NCBI GenBank assembly: GCA_025964795.1
Contig: JAOPYC010000094.1
Location: forward strand, 1-33,501
Direction of reading: 5' to 3'
DNA from: Marmoricola sp.
Lineage (GTDB): Bacteria; Actinomycetota; Actinomycetes; Propionibacteriales; Nocardioidaceae
DNA: 33,501 nt
The notes beneath the pieces were generated by a model that saw nothing but the letters and a program-made list of their open reading frames with translations, had not been told where the DNA came from and ran no database searches. Shown piece after piece: positions 15,233-24,260 of this stretch; the stretch's first letter is position 1; each line of letters opens with the position of its first letter. The position numbers and the translations under genes are program-made.

Positions 15233-17320
15233 GTGCCGCCTGCCCCGCCGACGCCCACGGCCGTCCGCCCGGAGATCCAGGGGCTGAGGTCGGTCGCGGT
15301 GCTGCTCGTGGTGCTCTACCACCTGTGGCCGGGCCGGCTGCGCGGCGGCTACATCGGCGTCGACGTGTTCTTCGTGATCTCGGGCTTCTTGATCAGCGGC
15401 AACCTGCTGCGCGAGGTCCAGCGCACCGGTCGCGTGTCCCTGGCCCAGTTCTGGGCTCGCCGGGTCCGGCGGCTGCTGCCGGCCGCCTTCCTGGTGCTGG
15501 GGACCACGGCGCTCGGTGTCTTCCTGTTCGTGCCGCACCTGCTCTGGCAACAGTTCTTCAAGGAGATCGCCGCCTCGGGCCTGTACGTCGAGAACTGGTC
15601 CCTGGCCCACGACGCGGTCGACTACCTGGCCTCCTCCAACGCGCCGTCGCCGGTGCAGCACTACTGGACGCTCTCCGCCGAGGAGCAGTTCTACATCGGC
15701 TGGCCGCTGCTCGTCCTTAGCGCCGTGGTGCTCGCCGGGTCCCGCCGGTGGAGCCGCTCGTGGACCGTCACCGCCGTCCTGGGGCTGGTCACGGTGGCCT
15801 CGCTGGCGTTCTCGCTCTGGGACACGGTGCACAACCCGTCGGTGGCCTACTTCTCCACGTTCACCCGCGCCTGGGAGTTCGGTGCGGGCGCCCTGCTGGC
15901 GTGCATGGTTGGCGCCGGGACCGTCCGCGCCCCGCAGCGGGCGGCGCTGCTGTCCTGGGCCGGGCTGCTCGTGATCCTCGGGTGCGCGCTCACCTTCTCC
16001 CACGACACCCCGATGCCCGGCACCGCCGCCGTGCTCGTGGTCGTCGCGACCGTGGCCGTGATCGCCGCGGGGAACTCCGGCCTGGCCTGGTCGCCGACCC
16101 GCGTGCTCACCTGGCGCCCGGCCACGTTCCTGGGCGACATCTCCTACTCGATGTACCTCTGGCACTGGCCGATGCTGGTCATCCTCCCCTACGTGATCGA
16201 CCGGACGCCGGGCTTCGTGGCCCGGGTGCTGATCCTGGTGGCGACGGTGCTCGCGGCCTGGGCCACGAAGGTGTTCGTCGAGGACCCCGTCCGGACCACG
16301 CACCGGTTCTCGCTGCGCCGGTCCGCCGTCGCCCTGACCGCCGCCGCGGCGGCGGCCGCCGTCCTCGTGGGCGTGTGCACGGCCGCCTGGTGGGACGTCG
16401 AGCTGGAGACCCGGCACTCGGCCGCCCTGGCGAGGTCCCTGGTCACGGACGCACCGGCCTGCTTCGGCGCCGCCGCCCGGGACCCGAAGGAGACCGGCTG
16501 TCCCAACCCCAAGCTCAAGGACAGCCTCGTACCCACCGTGACCGCGGCGGCCGACGACTACCCCTTCTACCCCGGGTGCGACAAGCAGATGGCCACCCGA
16601 CCGCTGAAGCCCTGCCAGTTCGGCGACGTCGGCGACAGGTCGATCCCGCACGTGGCCGTGATCGGCGACTCCCACGCCCGGGCCCTGATGCCGTCCCTGA
16701 TCGAGCTGGCCAAGAAGAAGGTGCTCTCGCTCGACCTGTTCACCTCGGGCGGGTGCATCTGGGCCCAGGGAACGCCCAACATCCACGACAAGTCGCTGCG
16801 CGACCTGTGCACCAGCTTCAAGGCCGACCTGCAGCCGCTGCTGCTGCGGACCGCCAGCCAGTACGACTTCATCATCACGACCTCGTGGACGAACAAGACC
16901 CTGAAGCCGATCGAGTCACCGGTCTCGGCGCTGAAGGCGGTGTGGGACCCGATCGTGAGGCTGAAGGTGCCGATCGTCGCCGTACGCGACAACCCGGCTC
17001 CGGGTGGCGCTCCCGAGGCCAACCCGAACAACTGCCTGGCCGACGTGAGCGTGCAGGAGGCCAACGCGAAGTGCGGGCTGGACCGGCGCCAGGCGCTCGA
17101 CCGCTTCCCGGACCCCTTCGGGGCCGCCGTCCGTACGACGCCGCGCACCCACCTGGTCGACCTGAGCCGGTTCTACTGCGACAAGACGGACTGCCCGGTG
17201 GTGATCGGGGGCGTGAACGTCTACCGCGACAACAGCCACGTGACCGTCACCTACGCGCGCACCATGGCGCCGTACCTCTACCAGGCGCTGCTGCGCACCG
17301 GCGTCCTGAAGCCTCGTTGA
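15233..17320 (+). CDS. OafA/YrhL-type acyltransferase with C-terminal SGNH domain
   Basis: About 695 residues from the GTG at 15233, chosen because GGAGGA lies 9 nt upstream; a GTG at 15185 is possible but would precede the promoter-like TAGTCT. The N-terminal part (about 10-390) is an Acyltransferase_3 membrane domain of about ten helices, beginning with EIQGLRSVAVLLVVLYHLWP (the conserved R and H) and GGYIGVDVFFVISGFLIS, with WTLSAEEQFYIGWPLL later. The C-terminal part is extracytoplasmic and carries an SGNH esterase/transferase fold: VIGDSHARALMP with the catalytic Ser (about residue 480) and DNSHVTVTYART near the end, with the Asp and His of the triad. Such proteins move acetyl groups across the membrane to decorate O-antigen, peptidoglycan or teichoic acid. 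Confidence 0.93.
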   Translation: MPPAPPTPTAVRPEIQGLRSVAVLLVVLYHLWPGRLRGGYIGVDVFFVISGFLISGNLLREVQRTGRVSLAQFWARRVRRLLPAAFLVLGTTALGVFLFVPHLLWQQFFKEIAASGLYVENWSLAHDAVDYLASSNAPSPVQHYWTLSAEEQFYIGWPLLVLSAVVLAGSRRWSRSWTVTAVLGLVTVASLAFSLWDTVHNPSVAYFSTFTRAWEFGAGALLACMVGAGTVRAPQRAALLSWAGLLVILGCALTFSHDTPMPGTAAVLVVVATVAVIAAGNSGLAWSPTRVLTWRPATFLGDISYSMYLWHWPMLVILPYVIDRTPGFVARVLILVATVLAAWATKVFVEDPVRTTHRFSLRRSAVALTAAAAAAAVLVGVCTAAWWDVELETRHSAALARSLVTDAPACFGAAARDPKETGCPNPKLKDSLVPTVTAAADDYPFYPGCDKQMATRPLKPCQFGDVGDRSIPHVAVIGDSHARALMPSLIELAKKKVLSLDLFTSGGCIWAQGTPNIHDKSLRDLCTSFKADLQPLLLRTASQYDFIITTSWTNKTLKPIESPVSALKAVWDPIVRLKVPIVAVRDNPAPGGAPEANPNNCLADVSVQEANAKCGLDRRQALDRFPDPFGAAVRTTPRTHLVDLSRFYCDKTDCPVVIGGVNVYRDNSHVTVTYARTMAPYLYQALLRTGVLKPR

Positions 17321-17323
17321 GGC

Positions 17324-19117
17324 TCAGCCGAGGCGCGCGATGACCTCGGTCAGCGCCTCGGTGTTGCGCTCGAAGTCGAACTCCCACGAGGAGTAGTAGG
17401 CCTCGCGGCTCCAGCGGTCGCCCGGATGGGACACGTCGGGGGTGCTCCAGAAGTAGTGCACCTCGCCGCCGAGCAGCGCCAGGTAGAGGTGCTCGTTGCG
17501 GGCGGTGTAGGCCTCATGGTTCAGCAGGATCACGCCGCGGTGGTCGCGGGAGAACAGCACGTTGAACATCGCCGACCCGCCGAAGCCCGCGATCACCTCG
17601 GCCCGGTCGAAGATCGCAGCCTGCTGGGCCAGGTCGAAGAGCTCGGGGTAGACCACGTCGTAGCCGTGGGCGGCGAAGAAGGCCTCCACGTCGCGGGCGT
17701 TCCGGCAGGCCCGGTTGGAGGTGATGTCCTGCCGGGACACGAAGATCCGCCGGCCGCCGCTGCGCCCGAAGTCGCCCGGGATGCCGCCCTGGACCGCGGC
17801 GGCCTCCGCCAGGAACGACTCCCGCAGCCGGTCCCACACCTCCAGCAGCCCGGGGTGCACGTAGTGCGGCACCTGGTTGTGGAACATCGGCGTGACGCCG
17901 ACGACGGACTCCAGCCAGACCGGCTCGTGCACCCACACCACGTCCTCGGGGGCGATGCCGTAGGCGCCGAGGACCCGCTGCTCGAGGACGGGGACGCGCT
18001 CGTCCTCGTGGCGGATCCGGAAGACGGCCTTGAGCTCGGGGAACGCCCTCTTGGCCTGGTCCCAGCCCCAGAGCCGGCTCACGACCTCGGTCATCAGGTG
18101 GCCGAAGTGCCCGGGGTTCTCCGAGTCCAGGTGGAAGAAGCTGCCCGCGAGCTCGCGGGTCGGCCGATCCATGGGCCTGGTCCGCGCGAAGTCGCCGCTC
18201 GCGTCGAGCAGCCGGGGGTTCGTCGGGGAGTAGGCGTTGTGGTGCCGGAAGGACTCGGGCAGGGCGCTGAACCCGGTGTGCATCAGGCCGTTGGAGACCA
18301 TCGCGATCTCGCCGCGGTAGTGCCGCAGGTGGTGCTCGGGGTAGTCCAGCGTCGTCTCGAGGTAGGGGATCGGCACCGCGGCGTCGTGGGAGTGGAACTC
18401 GCAGCGCGCCTCCAGGGTGCCGGAGGGCAGCGTCTCCAGCTCGGTCGTCGTCAGCTCCGGCTCGCGCTCCGGCAGGATCCGGCTGGCCAGCCGGTCCTTC
18501 GTCTTCAAGATGTGCTTGCCCCGCTTGAGCATCACCACGTGGTCGGCATCGACCGTCAGCGACAGCACGGCGACCCGGTGCGCGCGGTCGGACTCGGCGT
18601 CCTCGGGCAGGTCCGGTCCGGTCAGCCCGATCGTGGCCGCGCCCGCGAGCAGCGACGGTGGTACGCCGGTGTCGGTCGCCCGGCGCCGGTCGATGACGTA
18701 GGCGCCGTGCGGTCGCAGGTGGAAGACGAGCTTGCGCCAGACGGCGTCGTAGTCGGCGGTGCTGCGGGCCGCGAGGTCCACGATCACATCGATCGGCCCC
18801 AAGAACCGCAGGTGCCAGTTGACCTGGTCGAGGTTCTCGGCGCCGCGGTGCTCGACCCCGCGCTCCTCCAGCGACCAGGCGGGCTCCGAGGTCGGCGAGA
18901 CCACGATCCGGCGTCCGGCCAGGGGGACGTCGAGGTGGTCGAGCACCGGTGCGTCCGGGCCGTCGGCGAGGATCACCAGGGTCTGGCCCGGCCAGTCCGG
19001 GAGCAGCGAGGCGTAGCGCGCTAAGACCTCGGAACCGGTGGCGCCCGCCGCGGCCGGCGCCTCCGGGCTGCGGATCACCTTGGCCACCCCGGCGAGCCGG
19101 GACCTGAGGCGGGTCAT
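17324..19117 (-). CDS. GT61-family glycosyltransferase with methyltransferase-like N-terminal domain
   Basis: A 597-residue protein. The C-terminal half (about 300-590) has DUF563/GT61 features: SFFHLDSENPGHFGHLMTEV (the conserved N-x-x-H-x-x-x-E pattern), RRIFVSRQDITSNRACRNA, EAFFAAHGYDVVYPE, and AEVIAGFGGSAMFNVLFS followed by a LLN strand. GT61 enzymes build capsule or exopolysaccharide. The N-terminal 200 residues alternate strands and helices and include a GPIDVIVDLAARS and LVFHLRPHGAYVIDRR pair like the end of a SAM methyltransferase fold, but the glycine-rich SAM loop is missing, so this domain is probably inactive or regulatory. The ATG has only a weak GGAAG upstream and a TAGGAT box at 19154-19159. 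Stop lies 3 nt from the convergent acyltransferase stop. Confidence 0.87.
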   Translation of the reverse strand: MTRLRSRLAGVAKVIRSPEAPAAAGATGSEVLARYASLLPDWPGQTLVILADGPDAPVLDHLDVPLAGRRIVVSPTSEPAWSLEERGVEHRGAENLDQVNWHLRFLGPIDVIVDLAARSTADYDAVWRKLVFHLRPHGAYVIDRRRATDTGVPPSLLAGAATIGLTGPDLPEDAESDRAHRVAVLSLTVDADHVVMLKRGKHILKTKDRLASRILPEREPELTTTELETLPSGTLEARCEFHSHDAAVPIPYLETTLDYPEHHLRHYRGEIAMVSNGLMHTGFSALPESFRHHNAYSPTNPRLLDASGDFARTRPMDRPTRELAGSFFHLDSENPGHFGHLMTEVVSRLWGWDQAKRAFPELKAVFRIRHEDERVPVLEQRVLGAYGIAPEDVVWVHEPVWLESVVGVTPMFHNQVPHYVHPGLLEVWDRLRESFLAEAAAVQGGIPGDFGRSGGRRIFVSRQDITSNRACRNARDVEAFFAAHGYDVVYPELFDLAQQAAIFDRAEVIAGFGGSAMFNVLFSRDHRGVILLNHEAYTARNEHLYLALLGGEVHYFWSTPDVSHPGDRWSREAYYSSWEFDFERNTEALTEVIARLG

Positions 19118-19188
19118 CTGGTCACCACTTCCGGCGTCCTCGGCACGACATGGATCCTAGGGCACACCGATCTGGGTCGTCGGTCTCA

Positions 19189-19194
19189 TAGGGT
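19189..19194 (+). promoter_or_regulatory. -10 box for leaderless FkbM gene
   Basis: TAGGGT followed by 7 nt and the ATG at 19202; no Shine-Dalgarno sequence. It also argues against the GTG at 19193, which overlaps the box. Confidence 0.5.
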
Positions 19195-19201
19195 GGCCGA
19201 C

Positions 19202-20236
19202 ATGTCATGGCAGAGGCGGTTGTTCTCCTTCGTCCGGTTCGCCGGTTTGCACACGGCGGACCTGGGCGGCGCGGGGCAGGTGGTCTCCCGCCGGAAGCCG
19301 CTCGTCGCCAGGATGCCCGGAGGCCTGTCCGCCGTCTCCGCCCAGCGCCAGCCCGAGGTGCTGCCGCTGGAGCGCAACGCGTGGTTGCTGCAGACCAGGA
19401 AACCCGGCCACCGCCTCGGTGCACGTGACCTCGGGGACGGAACCTGGCTCGTCGGGCCGCGCCGCGCCCCGCGTCGCGTGGTCCGCGCGCTGGGTCGGTC
19501 GGGCGCCGCCCACCTGGTCTACGAGCCGGCGGCCATGCAGGCCGACATCCGGCTGTTCCAGCAGGGCCTGGGCAACTTCCTCTCCGGCGAGCACGCCGCC
19601 TGGATGATGCGGGAGCAGCGGGTGAACTGCGTCCTGGACGTCGGGGCCAACACCGGTCAGTACGCCCGGGCGCTGCGCGCCGCCGGCTACGAGGGGCGCA
19701 TCGTGTCCTTCGAGCCGCTGGCCCACCTCGTCGAGGAGCTCGAGCGGCACTCCCGCGACGACCCCGACTGGATCGTGGTGCCCTACGCCCTCGGGGACGC
19801 CGACGAGCAGGCCGAGATCAACGTGGTGCCCGGGACCATGTCGTCGCTGCTCGACTCCAGCGAGTTCGGCCGCGAGTGGTCCAGCACGCTGCGGGAGACC
19901 AGCACCCAGACCATCGACGTCCGCCGGCTCGACTCCGTGTTCGACGAGGCCGTCGCCGGCCTCGAGGAGCCCCGGGTCTACCTGAAGATGGACACCCAGG
20001 GGTACGACGTACAGACCTTCACCGGCGCCGGTGCGCGCCTCGCCGAGGTCGTCGCGATGCAGTCCGAGGTCGCCTGCGTGCCGATCTACGAGGGCATGCC
20101 GCAGATGATCGCGCAGCTCGAGCTCTACCAGGCAGCGGGGTTCTCGCTCACGGGCATGTTCCCGGTGACCATCGACCCTCGGTCCCTGCGCGTGATCGAG
20201 TTCGACGCGATGTTCATCCGCGCCGACGCCCGCTGA
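19202..20236 (+). CDS. FkbM-family SAM-dependent methyltransferase
   Basis: A 344-residue protein. Motif I CVLDVGANTGQYARALRAAG with VSFEPLAHLVEELE as the SAM ribose-binding strand, VPYALGD, and YLKMDTQGYDVQTFTGAG are the FkbM signature; this family O-methylates hydroxyls on sugars of surface glycans and polyketides. The first 110 residues are not part of the FkbM fold and are rich in Arg and hydrophobics; their role is unknown. I start at the ATG 19202 from the -10 spacing. It ends convergently with the TarS-like gene in a palindrome made by both stop codons. Likely acts on the same polymer as its neighbours (inference). Confidence 0.9.
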   Translation: MSWQRRLFSFVRFAGLHTADLGGAGQVVSRRKPLVARMPGGLSAVSAQRQPEVLPLERNAWLLQTRKPGHRLGARDLGDGTWLVGPRRAPRRVVRALGRSGAAHLVYEPAAMQADIRLFQQGLGNFLSGEHAAWMMREQRVNCVLDVGANTGQYARALRAAGYEGRIVSFEPLAHLVEELERHSRDDPDWIVVPYALGDADEQAEINVVPGTMSSLLDSSEFGREWSSTLRETSTQTIDVRRLDSVFDEAVAGLEEPRVYLKMDTQGYDVQTFTGAGARLAEVVAMQSEVACVPIYEGMPQMIAQLELYQAAGFSLTGMFPVTIDPRSLRVIEFDAMFIRADAR

Positions 20237-20249
20237 CCCCCAAGGGTCA
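20234..20249. terminator. Small palindrome formed by two convergent stop codons
   Basis: TGACCC-CCAA-GGGTCA. The first TGA is the FkbM stop and the last TCA is the minus-strand TGA of the TarS-like gene. A 6-bp stem with a 4-nt loop; possible weak bidirectional terminator. Confidence 0.35.
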
Positions 20250-21842
20250 CGGACCACTGCGTCCCGGTCGTCGCGGGATCCAGCGCCGCGGTGGCGTACC
20301 GGGGATGACCGTGGCCGCCTGGGTCGACTTCAGCCCGACCACCAGGTTGTCCTTCGAACCCACCCGGAGCACCGCGGTCCGTCGCGTCCCGTCGTCGCTC
20401 TCCCACGACGACTTCGTGGGTTCGAAGCCGGCGGGCGGCAGCAGGTTGCGGTGCTGGGTGAGGTGTGGCGCGGTGATGCGCACGACCAGGCGCCACCGCC
20501 CGGACCCGAGCGACTCGGCGTCGAGGTCTCCCCGGGCCCGGAACCCGGCCTCGGCGTAGGAGACCGGGCCGCCCCCCTCGACGGCGTTGAGGAAGGGCGT
20601 CGGCGTACGGTCCACGTCCAGCTCGACCTCCCGGTCGGAGTCCACCTGGATCAGGGTCACCGCGATCTCGCAGTCCGCGGACGGGATGCCCTTGATGTAG
20701 CCGTGCCCCGAGATCGACAGCGTCCTGCCCTCGAGCCCCACCTGCCAGGTGGCGGTCGCCGCGTCGGGCGGCTCCTTCATGGTGAACAGCTCGTCGGGGT
20801 AGGCGTCGGACTCCCGGAACCCGGGTGCGGCCAGGAACCACCGGCCCCCGTCGTGGACCGCGGGGGACCGCTGCCCGTGCACCCACCACCGCACCAGCCG
20901 GACGACGCGGTCCAGGTCCTCGCGCCCGAGCGCTGCGCAGATCAGCCGTTCGCTGACGGTCAGCTCGGTGTCCAGTCCCTCGACCCGCCAGGCCCGGGCG
21001 TACGGCGCGGCCGTCCTGACCAGCTCGGCCTGCTCCTCGGGTGGGAGGTCGAGAAGGACGTGCTGGATGCGGTGCAGCAGCTCGATCCGGATGTGGCGGC
21101 CGACCAGGTGGGCCTGGTCGGCGCCCGGCGAGGTCTGCTCGACCACCATCCGCACCGTCTCGTCGGCCTGGCGGACGACGTCGGCGTACGGCAGGCCGTC
21201 CTTGCTGAGGTTCGAGCCGTCCTCGCGCCGCATCAGGTAGTAGGCGGGGTAGGAACCGAGCACCGAGATCACGTCCGCAGCCAGGTAGCAGGCGGCCACG
21301 AAGCGCTGGTCCTCGCTGATCCGCATGTGCTCGGGGAACCGGATGTCGTGGTCCATCACGAGCGAGCGCCGGACGAGCTTGAACGGCATCAGCGTGTAGT
21401 AGACGCCGCTGCGCAGCCCCGCCCGGGGCAGGTCCTCCTGGAACACCGTGCGGGGCACGGACCGCCCGATGCCGACGAGCTTGGCCAGGACGACGTCGGA
21501 GTCGTGCTCCCGGGCGAACCCGAGCAGGCGCTCGAGGGCCTCCGGCCCCAGGCAGTCGTCGCTGTCGAGGAAGAAGAGGTAGTCGCCCGTGGCCCGCTCG
21601 ATCCCGACGTTGCGGGGGCGGCCCGCGGTGCCGGACGCGGCCTGGGTGATCACCTGGAGCTGGGGCCACCGCGCGGCCCAGGCGGCGAGCGTCCGGGGAC
21701 TGTCGTCGGTGCTCCCGTCGTCGACGGCGATCACCTCGACCCGCTCGCGGTCCACGCTCTGGTGGAAGACCGAGGCGAGGGTGTCCTCGAGGTAGGGGAG
21801 GGAGTTGTGCACCGGGATGACGACGCTGACCCAGGGATGCAT
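20247..21842 (-). CDS. TarS-like family 2 glycosyltransferase
   Basis: A 531-residue protein. The GT-A part reads VSVVIPVHNSLPYLEDTLAS, VIAVDDGSTDDSPRTLAAW, ASGTAGRPRNVGIERATG and FFLDSDDCLGPEALERL (DSD metal site). SGxxGRPRNVG, VYYTLMPFKLVRRSLVM, MRISEDQRFVAACYLAAD and YYLMRREDGSNLS follow the course of the S. aureus wall teichoic acid GlcNAc transferases TarS/TarP, in which ED-Q holds the catalytic Asp. The C-terminal third (after about 340) is beta-rich, as expected for the trimerisation domains of TarS. I prefer the ATG at 21842 to the GTG three nt upstream because it is 6 nt from a TAGCCT box. It probably glycosylates the polymer made by the fusion polymerase (inference). Confidence 0.88.
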   Translation of the reverse strand: MHPWVSVVIPVHNSLPYLEDTLASVFHQSVDRERVEVIAVDDGSTDDSPRTLAAWAARWPQLQVITQAASGTAGRPRNVGIERATGDYLFFLDSDDCLGPEALERLLGFAREHDSDVVLAKLVGIGRSVPRTVFQEDLPRAGLRSGVYYTLMPFKLVRRSLVMDHDIRFPEHMRISEDQRFVAACYLAADVISVLGSYPAYYLMRREDGSNLSKDGLPYADVVRQADETVRMVVEQTSPGADQAHLVGRHIRIELLHRIQHVLLDLPPEEQAELVRTAAPYARAWRVEGLDTELTVSERLICAALGREDLDRVVRLVRWWVHGQRSPAVHDGGRWFLAAPGFRESDAYPDELFTMKEPPDAATATWQVGLEGRTLSISGHGYIKGIPSADCEIAVTLIQVDSDREVELDVDRTPTPFLNAVEGGGPVSYAEAGFRARGDLDAESLGSGRWRLVVRITAPHLTQHRNLLPPAGFEPTKSSWESDDGTRRTAVLRVGSKDNLVVGLKSTQAATVIPGTPPRRWIPRRPGRSGP

Positions 21843-21848
21843 CACGGC

Positions 21849-21854
21849 AGGCTA
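21849..21854 (-). promoter_or_regulatory. -10 box for leaderless TarS-like gene
   Basis: Minus-strand TAGCCT followed by GCCGTG and the ATG at 21842; no Shine-Dalgarno sequence. Confidence 0.5.
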
Positions 21855-21957
21855 CTGCCGGGACCGGGCCGCCAGGCAGGCGGGACGTCGTGGTCTCACG
21901 CGGTGGTGTGACGCAGCACACCGCGCCGTTCCATTCCGCGGTCGGTGGGCCGCGACG

Positions 21958-21963
21958 TACGCT
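21958..21963 (+). promoter_or_regulatory. Candidate -10 box for the pantothenate/NAD operon
   Basis: TACGCT (TANNNT) about 70 nt before the ATG at 22033, leaving a leader of about 60 nt. I see no clear -35 hexamer and no riboswitch I recognise. Confidence 0.35.
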
Positions 21964-22032
21964 GGCGGACGCACGAAGTTCATGAGTAGTCCGGTACCCA
22001 CCTCGGGACTGGAACGAAAGGGATGTCGTCTG

Positions 22033-22953
22033 ATGGCCCATATCGGGGTTGTTGGCGCCGGCCGTGTCGGCGCCGTCCTGTCCGCTGCGCTGCGCGCTGC
22101 CGGTCACGAGGTCGTGGCTGCAGCCGGGGACTCGCCCGCCTCCCTGCACCGCATCGAGACGCTGCTGCCCGGCGTCCGCGTCGCCAAGCCGACCGACGTC
22201 GCCCGGGCCTGCGACCTGCTGCTGCTCACCGTTCCCGACGACATGCTGGGCAACGTCGTCACGACGCTCGTCGGCGCCGGGGCGATCCGCGAGGGCCAGG
22301 TCGTCGTGCACACCTCCGGGCGGCACGGCCTCGCCGTGCTCGAGCCCGCCACCGCCATCGGCGCCCGCACGGTCGCCATGCACCCCGCGATGACCTTCAC
22401 CGGCACCGACCTGGACCTCGACCGTCTCTCCGGGACGGTCTTCGGGATGACCGCCGGCGACGGTGAGAGCGAGCTCGCCGAGGGCCTCGTCACCGACCTC
22501 GGCGGCATCCCGCTGTGGGTGCCGGAGGGCAAGCGCACGCTCTACCACGCCGGTCTGGCCCACGGCGCCAACCACCTGGTCACGCTGGTCAGCCAGGCCA
22601 TGGAGCTGCTGGCCGCCTCCGGTGCCGAGGACCCTGCCGCCACCCTGCGCCCGCTGCTGAGCGCGGCCCTGGACAACGCGCTCGCCTCCGGTGACGCGGC
22701 CCTGACCGGGCCGATCGTGCGCGGCGACGTACGCACCGTGCAGGCGCACCTCGACGACATCCTGGAGAACGCACCGACCACCATCCCGTCGTACGTCGCG
22801 ATGGCGAAGGCCACGGCCGACCGGGCCGTCCTCGGCGGCCGCCTGCTCCCGATCCGCGCCGCTCGCCTCGTGCGGATGCTCGACGAGGCGCTGGTGCGTG
22901 CCGGGGAGCGCACCGCCACGAACCTCTCGCGCACCCGGAGCGACTCACGATGA
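22033..22953 (+). CDS. Rossmann/DUF2520 protein, candidate ketopantoate reductase
   Basis: A 306-residue protein with an N-terminal NAD(P)-binding loop [17 protein letters not shown], a PDDM loop after LLLLTV, and [16 protein letters not shown]; the C-terminal half is the all-helical DUF2520 domain ([43 protein letters not shown]). The fold is that of 6-phosphogluconate dehydrogenase-like reductases, which include ketopantoate reductase PanE. It is the first gene of the panC-panD operon, overlapping panC by ATGA, as in M. tuberculosis Rv3603c-panC. Reduction of ketopantoate to pantoate is the missing step next to panC, so that is the obvious proposal, not proven here. ATG 22033 follows AAAGGGA at good spacing. 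Confidence 0.9.
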   Translation: MAHIGVVGAGRVGAVLSAALRAAGHEVVAAAGDSPASLHRIETLLPGVRVAKPTDVARACDLLLLTVPDDMLGNVVTTLVGAGAIREGQVVVHTSGRHGLAVLEPATAIGARTVAMHPAMTFTGTDLDLDRLSGTVFGMTAGDGESELAEGLVTDLGGIPLWVPEGKRTLYHAGLAHGANHLVTLVSQAMELLAASGAEDPAATLRPLLSAALDNALASGDAALTGPIVRGDVRTVQAHLDDILENAPTTIPSYVAMAKATADRAVLGGRLLPIRAARLVRMLDEALVRAGERTATNLSRTRSDSR

Positions 22954-23810
22954 GTGCCACGCCCCTCCTCGCGCACAGTCGCGAGGAGCTTCACGGTGCC
23001 CTCGGGAAGTTCGCCGACGCGGGGGTGGCCCTGGTACCGACCATGGGCGCGCTGCACGCGGGCCACGCGGCCCTGCTCGCCCGGGCGCGCCAGGAGGTGG
23101 GCCCCGACGCGCCCGTCGTCAGCTCGATCTTCGTCAACCCCCTGCAGTTCGCCCCGGGCGAGGACCTCGACCGCTACCCGCGGACGTTCGACGCCGACCT
23201 CGAGGTCTGCGCCGAGCAGGGCGTCGACATCGTGTTCGCGCCCTCGGTCGAGGAGGTCTACCCGGGCGGGGACCCGCAGGTGACGGTGGACCCCGGCCCG
23301 CTCGCCGCGGCGCTCGAGGGCGCCTCCCGGCCCACGCACTTCCACGGCGTGCTCACCGTCGTGGCCAAGCTGTTCGGCCTCGTCCGGCCCGACGTGTCCG
23401 TCTTCGGCCAGAAGGACTACCAACAGCTCACCCTGATCCGCCGGATGGTCGCGGACCTGTGCATGGGCGTCGACGTGGTCGGCGCCGAGACGGTCCGCGA
23501 GCCGGACGGGCTGGCGCTGTCCAGCCGCAACGCCTACCTCGACGAGGACCAGCGCTGGCGCGCCACCGCCCTGTCGCGCACGCTCTTCGCGGCCCGGGAC
23601 GCAGCGCGCTACGGCGCCGCGGTCACGATCGACGCGGCCCGGCACGAGCTGCGGCACGCCCGCGGCGTGGACCTGGAGTACCTCGAGCTCCGGGCTCCCG
23701 ACCTCGGCCCCGCCCCGGAGACCGGACCGGCCCGACTGCTGATCGCGGCCCGCGTGGGCGCCACCCGACTGATCGACAACGTCGCCCTCGACCTGAACGG
23801 AGACACCTGA
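22950..23810 (+). CDS. panC: Pantoate-beta-alanine ligase (pantothenate synthetase)
   Basis: A 286-residue enzyme that joins pantoate and beta-alanine with ATP to make pantothenate. Motifs: [15 protein letters not shown] (the HxGH nucleotide-binding motif), [41 protein letters not shown] (KMSKS-like loop) and [11 protein letters not shown]. Length and motifs are normal. Starts in an ATGA overlap with the DUF2520 gene and its stop shares TGATG with the panD start, so the three genes are one operon. Confidence 0.98.
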   Translation: MSATPLLAHSREELHGALGKFADAGVALVPTMGALHAGHAALLARARQEVGPDAPVVSSIFVNPLQFAPGEDLDRYPRTFDADLEVCAEQGVDIVFAPSVEEVYPGGDPQVTVDPGPLAAALEGASRPTHFHGVLTVVAKLFGLVRPDVSVFGQKDYQQLTLIRRMVADLCMGVDVVGAETVREPDGLALSSRNAYLDEDQRWRATALSRTLFAARDAARYGAAVTIDAARHELRHARGVDLEYLELRAPDLGPAPETGPARLLIAARVGATRLIDNVALDLNGDT

Positions 23811-24253
23811 TGCTGCGCACGATGATGAAGAGCAAGATCCACCGCGCCACGGTGACCCAGGCGGACCTGCACTACGTCGGGTCGGTGACGGTGGACGAGG
23901 ACCTGCTCGAGGCGGCCGACCTGCTGCCCACTGAGCTGGTGCACATCGTCGACGTGACGAACGGTGCCCGGCTGGAGACCTACACGATCGCCGGCGAGCG
24001 CGGTTCCGGCGTGCTCGGCATCAACGGCGCCGCTGCCCGGCTCGTCCACCCCGGTGACGTCGTCATCCTGATCGCCTACGGCCAGATGGAGACCGCTGAG
24101 GCAAAGGACCACCGCCCGAGCGTGGTCTTCGTCGACGCCGACAACGCCATCGTCGCCACCGGCTCCGACCCCGCCGAGGCCCTCCCCGGCACCGGCCTGG
24201 TCCGCGGCGACCTGCACAGCTCCGCCCCCTCCGACCTGGTCGCGGGTCGGTAG
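23810..24253 (+). CDS. panD: Aspartate 1-decarboxylase
   Basis: A 147-residue pyruvoyl-dependent enzyme that makes beta-alanine from aspartate for panC. The self-cleavage site is present in [17 protein letters not shown]: cleavage between Gly24 and Ser25 creates the pyruvoyl group. [11 protein letters not shown]-like and [19 protein letters not shown] follow, with ILIAYGQM as the last strand of the barrel. The C-terminal tail after about 120 ([14 protein letters not shown]) is longer than in E. coli and typical of actinobacteria. Its ATG overlaps the panC stop by one base. Confidence 0.98.
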   Translation: MLRTMMKSKIHRATVTQADLHYVGSVTVDEDLLEAADLLPTELVHIVDVTNGARLETYTIAGERGSGVLGINGAAARLVHPGDVVILIAYGQMETAEAKDHRPSVVFVDADNAIVATGSDPAEALPGTGLVRGDLHSSAPSDLVAGR

Positions 24254-24260
24254 GCGGGCC

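Noticed and set aside
13918-15258. N-terminal extension of the large polymerase frame back to 15258
   Set aside because: It lies opposite the GT2 gene and the acyltransferase start, has low-complexity Arg/Val/His-rich sequence and no family match; a TTG with a strong ribosome binding site at 13917 begins the recognisable protein.
16341-16360. GCC-rich simple repeat in the acyltransferase
   Set aside because: It encodes an Ala-rich transmembrane helix and is expected in such high-GC coding sequence.
14735-16786. Minus-strand open frame of 683 codons
   Set aside because: It is opposite the acyltransferase and GT2 genes, which have clear families; its translation is Gly/His/Arg/Gln-rich, typical of antisense frames in high-GC DNA.
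20125-22749. Minus-strand open frame of 874 codons
   Set aside because: It is a second frame over the TarS-like gene and antisense to the DUF2520 gene; composition is Arg/Pro/Ala/Gly-rich with no domain.
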